Source of the DNA: Tolypeutes matacus
Taxonomy: Eukaryota; Chordata; Mammalia; Cingulata; Chlamyphoridae
NCBI GenBank assembly: GCA_026826555.1
Contig: JAKSZT010038599.1
Span: 3,003,154 to 3,067,153, forward strand
Length of the DNA: 64,000 bases
Direction: 5' to 3'
Both the position numbers and the translations under genes were made by a program. Position 1 is the stretch's first letter, and each line of letters opens with the position of its first letter. Of the stretch, positions 22,635 to 34,264 are shown in pieces. Below the pieces are notes generated by a model. It ran no database searches and was not told the origin of the DNA. It worked only from the letters and a program-made list of their open reading frames with translations.

Positions 22635-23240
22635 TATTAATTTAACAAATATGGAGTTACAAATATATGCTAGCATTCTTCCTGGCACAAGAGATAGATC
22701 TATAAACAAAGTGAAAAGTTCATGTCTTTATGGAACTTATATTCTAGTGAATGAGATAAACAATAAATAATAAATTGAGACTGTGTAATTCAATGTCAGA
22801 TAAAATCATCATGAATTAAAATAGAGTAGAAGAAAAAGAGAAAATAATGATGTTGGAGGAGTACAGAGTCTAGAAAAGCCTCTTTAGGGAGATGATCCTT
22901 GACATAGCACATGGGAAAAGAGCATTACTGAGTACACCAAACTCATAAGCAGGGGTGTGTTTGGGGTTTTTGAAGAAAAACCAAAGCTGCCCTTTCAATG
23001 ATGTCAGTGGAAATTTGGTCATTTCCAATTGTAGACCTTTTGAAAGCAGTCTTTAGATATACTGAAAAAGACCTTGCCCCAAAAGGATTGCTTGCCAAGA
23101 ATAAGGAAAGCTCTTAGAAAGAGGCTGTAGGTGCTTTATCATGTGTAAAATAAAAACAGTTAGTGTGGTGAGATTGGAGGTTAGAAGGAGGTATGTTAGG
23201 GAGTTGCCTATGACAAGGAATTGAACGCAGAGCCTTGGTG
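22635..23240 (-). mobile_element. L2 LINE fragment, antisense
   Basis: Starts with 'taatttaacaaatatggag', the complement of the L2 tail, then 'ggaacttatattctagtgaat', 'aataaattgagactgtg', 'gtctagaaaagcctctttag' and, near 23160-23215, 'ggtgagattggaggttagaag'. These are the reverse-complement words of the L2 3' region. It is tail to tail with 21986-22560. Confidence 0.55.
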
Positions 23241-25020
23241 GTATGGGAAGAAAATAAGTCCTCTTAAGAATACCATAAGCTTCATCCCTGTGAGAGAAAG
23301 GAAAAGTACCAGAATAGCAGATTGCTACCATGCCAGCATAAGCCCCGATTCCCAGAATGAGAGTAATATGTGGTTCTATTTATGTATGTATTTATAGGCC
23401 ACTGCTCCCTTTTAAAATTTGATTGGGGTAATTTTACTGCCACTGCATAGAAATTTCTGAAATTTTCCCAAACTCTTAAGTAATAGACAATTTTATTCCC
23501 TGTTTAAGATGCAAACAGTGTCTCAATTCAGAAATTAGAATATCCTCATGAAGGTGGTAACCAATAGTCAGTTAATTATAAGAAATCTTATGGTAGATAC
23601 AACTTGCTCACTATGCTAAATGCTCCATGCTGGCAGCTCTTTGCATTTGAGGAAGGAGTGTAGCTTCCTGCCTTCTCTTTGGGATCACATCTTCTCTCAT
23701 AATAGGTGTGAATGAATAAGGTATGGACTGCATGACTTCCTGCTCTCTTGGTCTGGCACTGGTTAAAACAGCTGCCTTTTAGTGGCTTGTTCAGCGATTC
23801 CCATCATTGGGCACCTCTTTCCCACAGTTCTCTTATCCAGACATCCAAGATTATGTTACCCCCAAGATGCATTTCTCTTTCAGTTCCTGGAAATTCAGCA
23901 TTCACCACCAGTTTCTTGATGCTGGAGTCTTTCCATTTCTCTTCTTGGCTCTTTTGGCCAGGACATCAGACAATTGCCTAATTACTTTCTCTTTTGAAGG
24001 CTCATCTCTAATCTATGGGAAATACTCACAAATTATTTGGCCCAACAAATTATGGGAGAACATGCCCCTCTCAGTCAGATTGCATTTTGCTTTCATGTCA
24101 GTCACAGTCCGTCATGACTCCCAAATGAAGGACAACATATCAAACTCTCTGAAAAAAATAAAGATATATCTTAAAGAAGAGAATCTTAAAAACTGGGAAG
24201 CTTGGTAAAAATAAACAAAAAGTACTGGTACCTGCTGAATCAGCATCTCAAATTAGGAGTACAGTGTCTAAAATTTTTAATCCTCCTCTTTCAGATTATT
24301 GTATTTCAAACCAGAATTTGAGTGAGATTTACTTTTTGGTTTCTTTTTCTCTTCCCTTTATTTTATTTTTCTTTCAACTATCTTTTCATTTCTAAAAAAT
24401 TAAGACATGTAACACCAACTGATATAATCAGATATAGTGAAAGTGGGACTTGCATTTTGTTATACATTTCCCTAAAATATTTTATAAATTCCAACATCTA
24501 TTTTTCTCCATATACTGTTTTTTTTTTTGCCTCACAAGAGTTAACAGATGTGAAGTTAAAATGGTATTTCTGTTAAAAAGAAAAACTCATGACTCCTGGA
24601 GAATATGATGCCATAGCTACATGCAGCCATTATTAAATTGTTCCCGAAGCCTATTGATATTTGATACCTGCACCCCAGTGTCAAACCACCCTTGAAAGCA
24701 GACACATTGCTCTATGAACAGATGGACATGTGTGAGGATATTTAAGATACTTAGGATGAGCATGGAATGAATTTGTGGATGTCAGTAAGTAATCCAGGGA
24801 AATCCAGATGGAATCTGACCCTGATAGCAAGTAGCTCTGATTAAGAGTAAATGCTACTAATAAATTAGCCCTCTATATGTATTTTTTAATATAATCTATA
24901 TATGAACATAAAACAATAAAAAGGAGGAAATGTGAAGATCTTTTAAGTTCTGTACTGAAATAGTACACAAACTTCTCACTAAAAGAATAGTATTGCCAGT
25001 TTGTTGTCTTTTTTCTTCAG
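23241..25020. other. Unassigned sequence, some long frames without motifs
   Basis: The plus-strand frame at 23807-24208 is the longest here (133 codons). It has a plausible amino-acid mix but no recognisable domain, its start is not in a clear promoter context, and an overlapping frame (23748-23981) runs through the same DNA. AT-rich low-complexity stretches lie at 24340-24400 and 24505-24530. I see no repeat family that I can name. Confidence 0.35.
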
Positions 25021-25322
25021 ACATTCCATTTCCTCATGCTGAACAGTACCTGTCACAAAGGAAACCAATTAGGCCAAGAGGAACACAGAATTACTCCTGT
25101 GTAATTGCTTGCTCACAAAGTAAAAGGGGACTGGCATGCTGCAGCTTGCTACAGTGTTTTCTGTTTGCTCTAAAAGTGCTGGGCCTTTATCTCTGAGTTC
25201 TTCAGCTGTGATGCAAGCCTACCATGTACTTAGCATCCATCTGGGCTCATTGCCTTACCACAGTGGGACTTTCAGTAAGGGGAACCAATGCACATATGTG
25301 ATGAGCAGGCTGCCGGCTGTGT
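25021..25322 (+). other. Splice-bounded segment, possible non-coding exon
   Basis: A strong acceptor-like sequence ('ttgtcttttttcttcag', ending at 25020) precedes a block that is less AT-rich than its surroundings, and a strong donor-like GTGAGT starts at 25323. The 302-nt interval has no frame open throughout: one frame is open to 25196, another opens at 25136 and stays open to 25330. If real it would be an exon of a long non-coding or alternatively spliced transcript. Such acceptor-donor pairs also arise by chance. Confidence 0.2.
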
Positions 25323-25565
25323 GTGAGTAATAATTTTTTTTTTTGTCCCTGATCCAGAAGTCTTATATCTCCTTTCAGAATCTCTGAAACTGTGCCAAGC
25401 TAAATTTTTAGACTCCAAGCAGAATAGAATTGGAGATCTTTCACTATTCAGGATAATTCCTTATCCATTTCTAAATTATGGACAATTTTTAGGTTGTGAC
25501 TAAATACTTTGAATTTACTTCTCAGATAAATCCACATCAACACAAACATCATAAAAAGTTTAAGT

Positions 25566-26062
25566 GGTATATTAGTTTCCTATTGCTGCTGTAACAAATT
25601 ACCCCAAATGCAGTGAGTCTAAATAACCCAAATTTGTTATTTTACAGTTCTGGAGATCAGAAGTCCAAAATCAGTCTCACTGAGCAAAGTCAAGTTATTA
25701 GCCATTTGGTTGCTCTAAGGCCAAGTCTCTAGCAGAAAACCCATTTCCTTCCCTTTCTATCTTCTAGATGCCCCCTGCATTCCTTTGCCTGTGGCTCCTT
25801 CTGCTTAATGGAATCATTCCAACTTTTGCTTCCATTATCATATTAACTTCTTCTAAAGAAGAAAGGTCTTCTAAAAACCTTTCTGATGACATTTTGGGCC
25901 CAACTGGACAATCAAGGAAAATCTTCTCATCTCAAGATCCTTAATTTAATCATACTAGCAAAGTCTTTTCACCACGCATGGAAATGTGTTCCCAAAATTT
26001 GGGGATTAGGATGTGGACATCTTTGGAAGGGTCATTATTCTGTCTGCCACGAGGATGCTTAA
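25566..26062 (-). mobile_element. MLT1-type MaLR LTR
   Basis: On the plus strand it begins 'tattagtttcctattgctgc' followed by 'tgtaacaaattacccc', 'acagttctggagatcagaag' and 'ccaaaatcagtctcactgagc', and ends 'gggattaggatgtggacatc' plus 'ggtcattattctgtctgcca'. This is the well-known reverse complement of MLT1-class LTRs, whose sense end is 'ggaaactaata'. The 81-codon plus frame at 25978-26223 overlaps its end and is not a gene. Confidence 0.8.
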
Positions 26063-27276
26063 GCATGTTCAGAAGCCCAAAAATGGCTCAAGGGTTAATA
26101 TATAGGAAATATGCTCAATTGGAATTTTTAAGGGTTTCACAGACCTTTGTAAGCCTTCAGAGGCCATGTGGATCAAGGATAAGAAATAAAGCTTTATATG
26201 CAGGAGTTCATAGAACAAAATAAGGCTCCTTAGTTGCATTACTTATCACATAGCATCATGAAGGCAATTTTGATGTTCTATCAGATCACTCAACTGGGAT
26301 TCTAAAGAAGTTTAAATTCCATCCACGTTATTACTTTATTCCTTGAACATACTGTGTAAACTACATTTTTCTAACCTAACTGGTTCATCTATTAAAAGAG
26401 ATCAATACATCTACCTGGTAGTATTTTTAGAAGTATCAACTGAATGAAAGCACATTATTAATTATAATGTCCTACTGCCCTATAAATACATAACTTGTGT
26501 CATGACATTTTAATGTTATAATTTAGTTAACACTGATCTTTCTATTATACGCCACATTATAGAAAGAACCAATATTGTACCCTACCATTCACATCTAACT
26601 TGATTTCACCTTCAAATACATTCTTTAATTTAATGATTATGAAAGTCTACCTCTGGCTCATATATGGAGTATGGGAAAGATTTTCCAGTTTATGATAAAA
26701 TTTCTCTATTGAGGATATTCATTTATCAAGTAATAAAATCATTGTTCCAGGTGTTCAGAATATATTTAAGAAATAGTAAAATAAATCATTATATACAAAT
26801 GATATTTGTTGATTACCCACATTTACAAATAAAAACAAATATACTATTGTTCCAAATGAGCATTAATGAGAGAATTATCACATAAGTTTAGAACCCTTTA
26901 AATTTAACTTGTGTATTTCTTCAGAAAATTCAGGAATGCCTTCTTCTTTAGCTTTGATTTATGGCTTATAATGTCTCCCTGGATAATTCTGATACAAGGG
27001 AGCTCACATTGAAGGAAATATTATTTTTGTTTTAAATATATGTATTCTCAAAATGCAAGCGTAATATAATATTATTAATAATTTCTATTATTTTCTTTAA
27101 AATACATACCACACATAAAGAATAATATAAGATACATTACATGCATTATTTTCTTTTAAAATCTGAAATGTCCTTCATGATTTTTTTAACAGAAAAAGTA
27201 CCCTAGACTTATAGAACTTCTTCCTAATCCTACCAGGAGAGAGAATCCAAGAGTGAAAATTAAAAACTTTTAAGAT
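26063..27276. other. Unassigned AT-rich sequence
   Basis: No repeat family, RNA gene or exon recognised. Short AT-rich frames only. Confidence 0.45.
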
Positions 27277-27913
27277 TGTAGCAGTTTGGCAGTTTGATAT
27301 AGATATGAATTCCAAAAATAGATATTGGATTATGCTTGTAAACTGGTCTGTTCATCTGGACATGATTAAGTTATGATTAGGGCCTTAACTGGGCCAGGTC
27401 AGTAGGGCATTGAGCCCCACCTCTTGGTGGGTGAGGTCTCAAAGATAAAAAGACAAGGCAAAGAACAGAATTGGAGTTTTGATGGTGGAGTTCTGATGCT
27501 GAGATTTAATGCTGGTGTCCTGGTAAGTGAACACACAGAGGAGCATGCTCATGAAGATAGAGAGAAGGCTCCGGGAAGAGAAACAAGTTGTTTGCCTGAT
27601 AGTCTACAGCTGGGCTTGTGGAGCGAGACAAAGCCTAGAGAGCCTCATAGTCTACAGTTGACCTTGTGGAGATAGCAGAGATGCTTAACCCAGAGAAAAG
27701 CAAGCCCTGGAAAGAGAGGAACCCAGGAAGCCTGAACTTTCACAGATGTCAGCAGCCATCTTGCTCCAACACGTGGCAATAGACTTTGGTGAGGGAAGTA
27801 ACTTGTGCTTTATGGCTTGATAACTGTAAGCCTCTACTTCAAATAAATACTCTTTATAAATACCAACATATTTCTGGTATTTTGCATCAGCACCCCTTTG
27901 GCTGACTAATACA
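27277..27913 (+). mobile_element. Solo LTR, same family as 2385-2996, perfect 5-bp TSD
   Basis: A 637-bp element with termini TGTAGCAGTTT...GACTAATACA. AAGAT flanks both ends (27272-27276 and 27914-27918), a perfect 5-bp duplication. The internal order 'aaactggtctgttcatctgga', 'ccacctcttggtggg', 'ccatcttgctccaacacg', 'tggcaatagactttggtgag', 'aaataaatactctttata' parallels the first copy. The AATAAA-containing tail gives the polyadenylation signal expected of an LTR. The 83-codon plus frame (27424-27675) and the large minus-strand frame (27685-28173) that overlaps its end are chance frames. Confidence 0.87.
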
Positions 27914-28514
27914 AAGATTAAAGGAAAGAGAAAAGTATAAAAGTGTGGAGAAACCCTCTTAGGAAGTTGAATTTGAACTAAGCCCTGAAAGTAGAAAATT
28001 GATAGATTTGGGGGAAAGGAAATTAAATATATCATGAAATATCCCATTTTCTCATAGGATACAAATGAAGAACGTATTTTAAAAATGTATTTTAAAAATG
28101 GGAAAGTAATTTGGGAAAAAAATGACAACACAGTTAGTTTGGAGGAAACAATGCTACAGTTATATGCAATCATTATTGAATCTTCATTCTTTGGTGTGCA
28201 CTGTGATGTACAAACTAAGTATATATTATGTACCCTTCCTAAAGGATCTGCAAAATTAAAGGTTCCAGAGAGTTTTCAGTTATTACCCTTTAAGTATCGA
28301 ACAAATACAGCTAATTCAGTGAAAGAACTGGATAAAATGGGGTGGGAGCATAAAGTTACTTTTTTCTTCCACTATTTTTAAGCTCATTTTATTGAATTAT
28401 TGGTTCCTATCTTTGGAAGTTATCTGGAGCAAATCCCACTCTTTTATGGCCACCATTAAATGTTAATAAATGGTTTTATTTATTCAGACATTTAAAAGTT
28501 CAGGTCAGGGAATC
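27914..28514. other. Unassigned sequence
   Basis: A 98-codon plus frame (28085-28381) and the far end of a 162-codon minus frame lie here. Neither shows a domain, and the minus frame runs out of a repeat. I see no splice signals that would make them exons. Confidence 0.35.
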
Positions 28515-28862
28515 GGATGTGGTTCAAGCAATTGAAGTCCTGCCTACCACATGGGAACTTCCTGGTTTGGTTTCCAGTACCTCCTAAAGAAGACAGCAAG
28601 CTGGTATGATGGGCAGGTGCAGCAAGCTGACACAACAAGATGACACAAAAAGAGACACAAGAAGAAAAACATAATGAGAATCACAGCAAAGAAGGGAACA
28701 GAGGTGGTTCAAGCAATTAGGCTCTCCCTCCCACATCAGAGGTCCTGGGTTCGGTTCCCAGTGCCTCATAAAGAAACAAGGAAGACAAACAGACACAGCG
28801 AGTGCGAACAATGAGGGGTTGGAGAGAAATAAATAAATAAAATAAATTGTTAAAAAATACAA
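28515..28862 (+). mobile_element. Dimeric DAS-type SINE
   Basis: Two tRNA-like heads are in tandem: unit 1 starts 'ggatgtggttcaagcaattg' at 28515 and unit 2 starts 'gaggtggttcaagcaattag' at 28701. Unit 2 has a B box GGTTCGGTTCC at 28748-28758, one base from the GGTTCGANTCC consensus; unit 1 has a decayed one at 28564-28575. Each is followed by a shared non-tRNA body ('gaagacagcaag', 'acaaacagacacagcgag'), and the pair ends in an A/T-rich aaat tail (28829-28862). Full-length by family standards; flanking duplications not clear. Transcribed, if at all, by RNA polymerase III. Confidence 0.82.
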
Positions 28863-30085
28863 CAACCAGGTAATCTAAAATTCAGTTTGTCCCTTATTAT
28901 AAATGTCTCTATCTCCTAGCTTGAATGTGTCTCAGGTCTAGATACCTAAAGTCTTATTTTATCTTCCTCACTTTTCTCACTCTTTAGGTTCTCTTACTGT
29001 CCTCCAAGGTGGATAATTTGGTGAGGGCCTATGTGTAAAAGACAAGACTTTTGTGGTGATTTTACTTACAGTACCATATGGCTGTGTAATACTCACAGAC
29101 ATGGCAAACTATTAAATATTAGCTTTTTCTCCTGTGGGGGTGCTTTTGTGTATACTTGGATGATTAGCATCTTCAATTCTTGAAGGTGAGAAATGTCTCC
29201 TCTAGAAATTCCTCTGTTCTTGGCTTTCTGCGTTCATCTCCACACAAATTCTTTATGTTGGGAACACTCCATTCCTCTGCAAAGAACGAAGGATTTCTTT
29301 CATGATTCTAGCCTCAAGTTCACTCCATGGAATCTTTATAAAACTCAGGATTGTCATTTGCCTTTGTGCCTCCGTTGGTGGGATAAGAATTGCTCCAACT
29401 CTGGATCTCTGTTTCCGCTCTGCTTTCAGGATGGTTCAGGGCTCACTTCTGATTCTAAGCTCTTACAGATGAGAGTATGGTAACAGTCTCATGCTTACCA
29501 AACTCCATGACAAACAGCTGAAACAGTCTGTGAGAGTCTCTGAAGCCATATTCACTTGTCCTTGGTAAGGAAGCATGGGTAACAACCCCCTACTTCTCCC
29601 ATAAGGAAAGGGAAAACAAAAAATATGCTGTAAAATATCTCCAAAGATTATCTTTATTAATGGCCTCATTCCTAATGAATTCTTGTCTTTCTCTTATACA
29701 ACATGGAGTCAGTCATAATGGGCTCTTGAGCTATTCCTTTTGAAAGAATTTTAAGGAAAAACAACTTAGCTTATAATGGAGGAGTATTTTCCATCTATTA
29801 AGCTTAGTTTCAGGTCCTCAAGCCAATCTTCCCAAAGTTGGGCTCAAATTCAAAGGAAGAGTCCCAAATAGTGTTGCAATTAAACATATGTATGTGTGTG
29901 TACGTACCTCCCTCACTCCACACACACCTGTTAAATAACAGAAATTCAGTTAGTTAGAGAAGTGAGGAATCAATGCCAACTAAGGATATCAGAATTCATA
30001 GAGAAGTTAGGATGTGAAGTAGTAGGGCTTAGATAGGAATGGACTAATAAAGATTGCATTCTAGCTGATAAAGCTTATGGTATGT
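28863..30085. other. Unassigned sequence
   Basis: No family recognised. The 96-codon plus frame (29193-29483) contains no motif. A short GT-rich run lies at 29890-29905. Confidence 0.4.
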
Positions 30086-30345
30086 TTCAGAGCTTGAACT
30101 TTTTCATCAGAATGACAGAGGTTTGAATTTCAACGGAGATATACAACTTGGCTGAATTTGAACCAGGCACTTGAGGCTATCTTTTTGTTATTTTTTTTTC
30201 TTTTTGGCCTCTATTTCTCTTCTGTAAATAGAGGCAATGATATATATTTTTTAAGGCTACTATGAATATTGAATTATTTAAAGCATGAAGGGACTTAGTA
30301 CCTATTTTACAGTGAACATTCAATAAAATAAAATATGGCAAGCAT
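30086..30345 (+). mobile_element. MIR SINE remnant
   Basis: Ordered MIR words: 'gacagaggtttgaatttcaa', 'ctatttctcttctgtaaatag' and the L2-like tail 'gtgaacattcaataaa' at about 30313-30330. A T-rich insertion sits at 30183-30205. Confidence 0.5.
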
Positions 30346-30815
30346 ATAAATATGAAGTTGGAATTTTTAATTCATGCAAGTATATGGAGAATTTAGTGAC
30401 TATCATTTGCCTATCATCATTAAATAGTGAGTACAACATATGGTAAATAATGACCAGTTCATTCTCATAGCCTGGATGCTCCCGTCATATTTTGTACACT
30501 ATATTTTTAAAATCTTGGCAGTCACTTGTCTTCCCTAAAAAACCATGGGTTCTTAAAGATCAGACACAGTATCTTATTCATCCTACCATTCTTGTGGCCT
30601 TTTAAAAGCAATTTCCTGAATGACTATGTTAAGATACTATGAAATGCTTGCATTTAGAATTTAAAAGTTGGCACATTTGTCAATAGTAGGTACTGAACAA
30701 GAGAATTAAATGTTGAAAGAGGTAAATTGGCAAAAAGCGGCCTACTGCTTGAATGTTAAGCAAGTCCAATGAGAAGAAGACTAGAAATTAGGAAAGGATT
30801 TCTCTAGATCAGACA
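30346..30815. other. Unassigned sequence
   Basis: Nothing recognised beyond AT-rich unique-looking sequence. Confidence 0.4.
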
Positions 30816-31040
30816 CAAAATGACAGGAGCCCAGACCAAGGTGGTGACACTAAGGGAAAGGGAAAGAGAGTCATCTAAGAGATAGTGTGGAGAAAGAATT
30901 GGTTGCCTGCATGGAGAATTGAATATGAAGTCCTGCTCCTAAAGATTGGAGTAAAGAAAAGAATGATAGTATTATCAACATAAATGTGGAGATTGAGGAT
31001 ATTTGACTTAGAAGTGAAAAAAATAAAATATTGATAATAA
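30816..31040 (-). mobile_element. L2 LINE fragment, antisense
   Basis: 'gacaggagcccagaccaagg', 'tggtgacactaagggaaagg' and 'tgaggatatttgacttaga' follow the reverse complement of the L2 region upstream of its 3' end. Weakly conserved. Confidence 0.4.
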
Positions 31041-31274
31041 CATTTTGACTCAACTTTTAGTCATTTAAGTAAATTTTTCATTTTTTCCAAATTTGGAAAT
31101 ACAGAAGTCAAAGATTAATTAAGATAAAATATAAACTTGCTAAGTAATTCATGAAGAAGCGGCAGCTATAATGTGAGCTAAAATTAATTGGGAGAAATTA
31201 TCTTTTCAAAGATAGTGAGATCAGCATTAAGCTCTGAGTTTTGATCAGAGATAGAGGCTAGGAGTACTATCATT

Positions 31275-31385
31275 TACTGAGTGTGTAGCATCTTCCAGTC
31301 AGCAAGAAGAACGGGGATTCAGAGAGGGTATTGCCTAGGATCACACAGCCAGCAAATGCTATTAAAAGAAAGGCACAGGGCTTGT
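31275..31385 (-). mobile_element. MIR-type remnant, antisense
   Basis: Words 'ttactgagtgtgtagcatc', 'ttcagagagggtattgcc' and 'ggatcacacagccagcaaatg' are the reverse complement of the MIR core. Confidence 0.5.
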
Positions 31386-31414
31386 CCTCACTCTATCTCA
31401 AAATCCTGTTTTCT

Positions 31415-31438
31415 AAAAAAAAAAAAAAAAAAAAAAAA
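31415..31438 (+). repeat. A24 homopolymer
   Basis: Twenty-four consecutive A bases followed by 'gataagaaac'. No SINE or LINE body with this tail was recognised directly upstream except the antisense MIR scrap. Confidence 0.95.
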
Positions 31439-33285
31439 GATAAGAAACAAAAATAAATCCCCTTTTCTCTACCAGTTATAACAAAGGTTAATAAAGATGG
31501 AATATTCTGAAAGAAGAAAGTAAATCCAAGTTTTAGAGGAGATGTTTGTTTTAAGAATGGTTTGTTAAATGCACAGGTTGATGGGGAAGCAAAAGCTAAG
31601 GGTGATAAAAATAAAATGTGATCAAATTGAGAAGTAGTCAAAACTATCGCTGAAGAACCATGCTAGAAAAAAATGTCACCCTGTTTTCTGGCCATCATTA
31701 AATAAAACTTATATTACTCATGTCTTTTCTAATAATTAAAATTCTTAGTTTTTATAAACAATCTTTCCCAGTAGTGCTTCTAGCAAATTTGTCTTGAAAG
31801 ATTTCCATAACCTTGCATACTCAAGGTTTCATGTAACTGACAAGATACTGACAGAGGCAATTTTAAACTGTTGAAAGACTTTGCTGCATTTGATCTTTCC
31901 CAGTACTGATTTCAGCAAAAGAGGGGAGAGTATTCATTATCTCAAAAAGAATGTAAAACACAAACTATAAGGCCGGTTTCTGAGACTTTTGCATCCAAAT
32001 GTTCTCCTATCAAATGACAGGAATATGTCAAAAAAGTAGTCATGGAAAAGAGGTAAATGTTGGTTGATCTCAAACTAAGAAAGTAGTTACTGTTAACAAG
32101 CTTTGCAATTTCATGAATCCTCATTTATATATAACAGTACATGATTTTATATTAGCTAGAAAAGATGACAGGAAAAGGAGTAAAACTCACTGTAATGAAA
32201 AGGTTCTTTGCTTATATGAAGCAGGTTTTGCTTTTTGCTTTTCAATTTGATTCAATGCTCAACCTAATGAAATTCTACAGCAAATAAAATGCATTTCCAT
32301 TGCACCATCATTTGAGGGTTTTTTTTAGACTAGTGAATACCTTCAGTTTTTCATAAATGAAGTAATTATTTTGTTGCCTAATATTAAACTGTTTGTTTCA
32401 CTGCTAACAACAGAAGAGAATTGGTTAATTTAGAAAAGCATTGAGAAATAAAAAAGTTCAGCAAGAGAAAATGCAAGCTTTAGTCAAAATAGACTATTGG
32501 GAACAAATGGCAAGGAGCAAAATACACTAATTGAAAACCAGGCAGGACATTTTTCGATTTCCTTCTTTTTTAGTGCACTGATTAAAAAAATAGTTAATTA
32601 GCGCACATCACCAAATCTACTCCACACTGGGAGTTTAACCTTGTAATTTTGTCATTTTTCAGAGAAGCAGGGTATTTAATGAAAGCACCATTAAGTTATA
32701 AATGCATAATGATGCGTATTGTCTATAAATGGGAGACTTCTTAAAACAGTCCTTTTCAATTTTGCATATTTCCAGAATTTATCTATCACCTCATGTTTAC
32801 TAACTGATTTATTCTTATTCAAAATATATATTTTAAAACCAAATGGAAATAATTTTGCCAGAAATCTATTAGAACACACAATGGTGATACTTTTCATTGG
32901 TTTTTCCTTAAAACTTTCTACCATTTCAATTGTTTAACCACAGTTACAATCAATTACATAGGAAAAATGTTGCAAGTTTGAAGCACCCACAAGAACACCC
33001 TGATTTAACAATTATTTATCAGTTGCCTACTATGGAAAGCACCAAAGTAGATGCTACTTCCTTACCATTCCAAGGGCTGTTATTATTTATTGGTGAAGAC
33101 AGATATCTAATCAGGTACATTACAGTTAAACAAGGCAGGTGGAACTTAGATAGGAGCTGAGACCTATACTGATATAAGATTTCTTGAGGCATGTCCTCTG
33201 GCATTTACCACCACAGTGCAAATATCTTCAACTCTTAATTTTCCAGAGAAGGAGGAATGCATGAAACACAGCTAGAAGGCAACAT
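31439..33285. other. Unassigned, unique-looking AT-rich sequence
   Basis: About 1.8 kb in which I could place no repeat, apart from AT-rich stretches. This is the longest repeat-free-looking part of the 30-35 kb region. The block 32560-32720 contains homeodomain-like TTAATTAG (at about 32593-32601) next to GCGC. Overlapping frames at 32691-32937 on both strands are not convincing. Confidence 0.4.
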
Positions 33286-33520
33286 TAGTTGAGTGTATAT
33301 TCTGCATTAGACCCTGTGCTAAACATGCTTAACATGTATTTGTCCTTTTAGTCCTCATAATAACCTGATAAAACAGTTGCTGTAATTACCACCCATATCC
33401 ATAAAAGTAAACAGAGTTGTAGAGAGTCTAAATTTTCTAAACATTATATAACTACATAAGATGGAGCTGGAATTCAAAACCAGAGAGCCTGACTCCAGAG
33501 TATTTACTTTTACCTAGTGA
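33286..33520 (-). mobile_element. MIR SINE, antisense
   Basis: 'accctgtgctaaacatgc', 'tagtcctcataataacctg', 'aagtaaacagagttgtagag' and 'gagagcctgactccagagta' follow the reverse complement of the MIR consensus almost end to end. Confidence 0.75.
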
Positions 33521-34264
33521 ACACATTCACTCCCCATCATGTTGGGAACACGAAATGCCTCTACTATTTAGACAAGCTTCATTTGAATTTAGCTATCTTC
33601 CTACCACTCAAATTTCACTAAACAGGGCAAGCAGAGCCAACGTTAGTCCATTAGAAGGAAGGAATCACTTTTCATATACTCCTATCAAGAGGGATTTGTC
33701 TCATACCCTTTGGCACATGAGGCACCTGAGCCATTTAAAAAAAAATAAAAAGAATTCAAGCAGACCTGTTTAAGCTTTCCCCAGCTTCTGTATATAGTCA
33801 GGAGGGCAGCTGTTCCTATGATGGCCAGAATGTCTGGGGACGCCTTGGCTGTGACTATCCATATGATTAATTTTAGTTTGGCAAAGAGAAACCATATTCT
33901 GACCAGAACAAGAGAAAGAGAGAGGGTCATGTGTCCAGAGAATTAGGAAGTTAGAAAATTTCCATGTTGGAAAGGCTCTTCAAAGCCATTGTCCCTTCAC
34001 ATCAACAGCATCTGATCCAGTTAAAGTAGATCATTATGTATCTCATCACAGCTGAAATGAGAATAAGCCTATGGTAAGTGAGTTGGTCAGAGTAATCTAA
34101 TAATTAATTTAACTATAACATCTGGTTGTACCACGTGGACTAGTTGTTATATGTTGCGAAGATTAGGAGTAAAGTTGAAATATGTTTCATAGAAAATTAC
34201 ATATTGCTTTCTTTTGCTACAAATACTGATACAGTCTTACCTGCTGAATCTGTCCATTCTCTAG
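33521..34264. other. Unassigned sequence
   Basis: A scrap at 33960-34000 ('tggaaaggctcttcaaagcc') resembles a decayed MIR-like core; otherwise nothing recognised. Confidence 0.35.

Noticed and set aside
23807..24208. 133-codon plus-strand frame as a gene
   Set aside because: No domain, no splice or promoter context, and a second overlapping frame is also open; expected by chance in 64 kb.
27685..28173. 162-codon minus-strand frame, the longest in the window
   Set aside because: Its start lies inside the solo LTR at 27277-27913 and it reads out into AT-rich sequence; residues are low-complexity and hydrophobic.
28748..28758. tRNA gene suggested by a B box
   Set aside because: It belongs to a SINE with an A/T-rich tail and non-tRNA body; no tRNA cloverleaf or anticodon arm is intact.
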